From DATAVB01 sp040414495 (GTDB taxonomy: Bacteria; Actinomycetota; Actinomycetes; Mycobacteriales; QHCD01), in assembly GCA_040414495.1 (NCBI GenBank), contig JBEDUI010000180.1, positions 1 to 5,423 of the forward strand: DNA of 5,423 nucleotides, written 5' to 3'. A program made the translations under genes and the position numbers. The notes beneath the pieces were generated by a model. It made no database searches. It saw only the letters and a list, made by a program, of their open reading frames with translations, and had not been told where the DNA came from. How positions within the stretch are numbered: position 1 is the stretch's first letter; each line of letters opens with the position of its first letter. Of this stretch, positions 5,093 to 5,423 are shown piece after piece.

Positions 5093-5423
5093 CCGTTGCG
5101 TCCCGGCGGTCGAACGGTCACCGCACCGCAAAACACTTCGCACCGGACGACCAGCACCGGCGCACCGGGATGCGCATTACCGCGCAGCTTCGAAGATTTG
5201 CCGCCGAATATCGCGCGGCCACTCATCCGGACATCCACGCCGTCCGGTACGAATATCGTCACACTGCCGAATCGCGCGGTCGCGTCAATTGTGGTGACCC
5301 GATGCCGCAATACCGCGTCCTGCATCTCGATATGGCAGTCGCCGAAAATGGACGTCGCGTGCAGGTGTTCCGGCACGGTCCAGCGGCCTTTACGCGATTC
5401 GTTGCCGAAAATCGCGACCATTT
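5089..5423 (-). CDS. LiaF-like / DUF1707-type envelope-stress protein, 5' end beyond the right edge
   Basis: About 111 codons are visible. The stretch shows the repeated short beta-strand pattern of the LiaF-like C-terminal domain: VAIFG (2-6), TSIFGD (about 23-28), ARFGSVTIFVPDGVDV, GRAIFGG, and a final EVFCGAVTV in which the usual FGG is FCG. In actinomycetes this domain commonly follows an N-terminal DUF1707 segment, sometimes with membrane helices, which would lie outside the window. An ATG occurs at 5421, but the protein pattern is already under way there (VAIFGNESRKGRW is normally internal), so the true start is probably further right. The gene's TGA overlaps the serine hydrolase GTG as GTGA. 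LiaF-type domains act in cell-wall-antibiotic response signalling; a sensing role here is by family only. Confidence 0.75.
   Translation of the reverse strand, partial: MVAIFGNESRKGRWTVPEHLHATSIFGDCHIEMQDAVLRHRVTTIDATARFGSVTIFVPDGVDVRMSGRAIFGGKSSKLRGNAHPGAPVLVVRCEVFCGAVTVRPPGRNG

Noticed and set aside
5093..5143. Upstream ATG (5143) as the serine hydrolase start
   Set aside because: It would overlap the LiaF-like gene by 55 bp and add residues read from that gene in another frame. The GTGA overlap at 5092 is the more typical arrangement.

Overview
The window is high-GC DNA with GC-rich third codon positions, GTG as well as ATG starts, and genes joined by 4-8 bp overlaps. Its gene families (an SH3-C40 peptidase of the YkfC type, a methyltransferase with a THUMP-like C-terminus, a DUF1707/LiaF-like envelope protein) fit a filamentous or related actinomycete (Actinomycetota). 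I cannot place it below phylum with confidence.

Layout from left to right. Positions 1-184 (minus) hold the first 61 codons of a [NiFe]-hydrogenase maturation protease that runs off the left edge. Positions 185-566 are a divergent intergenic region with a 27-bp tandem repeat and some hairpin potential. Positions 567-1748 (plus) encode a class I SAM-dependent methyltransferase with a C-terminal THUMP-like domain. Positions 1749-2494 are an unusually elaborate convergent intergenic region. It has a C-rich degenerate array built on AGCRCTGAAACCCC, two related palindromic elements sharing TTTTC(R)TGATC(R)TGA arms, and a second short repeat family in the opposite orientation. Positions 2495-5423 are a tight minus-strand operon.

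In transcription order (right to left) the operon contains: the C-terminal part of a LiaF-like/DUF1707-type envelope-stress protein (incomplete at the right edge); a signal-less serine hydrolase with the class A beta-lactamase fold motifs; an enolase-superfamily L-Ala-D/L-Glu (dipeptide) epimerase; and an SH3-NlpC/P60 cysteine peptidase. The junctions are GTGA (4 bp), ATGA (4 bp) and ATGACTGA (8 bp), so translational coupling is likely.

The last two genes parallel Bacillus ykfB and ykfC. YkfC-type enzymes cut L-Ala-gamma-D-Glu away from diaminopimelate in muropeptides, and the epimerase converts L-Ala-D-Glu to L-Ala-L-Glu for catabolism. No protein in the complete part of the operon has a signal peptide, so this looks like a cytoplasmic cell-wall-peptide salvage pathway. 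The serine hydrolase sits where Bacillus has the LD-carboxypeptidase YkfA and may be a non-homologous replacement for that step; this is inference. The partial LiaF-like gene at the head may link the pathway to cell-envelope status.
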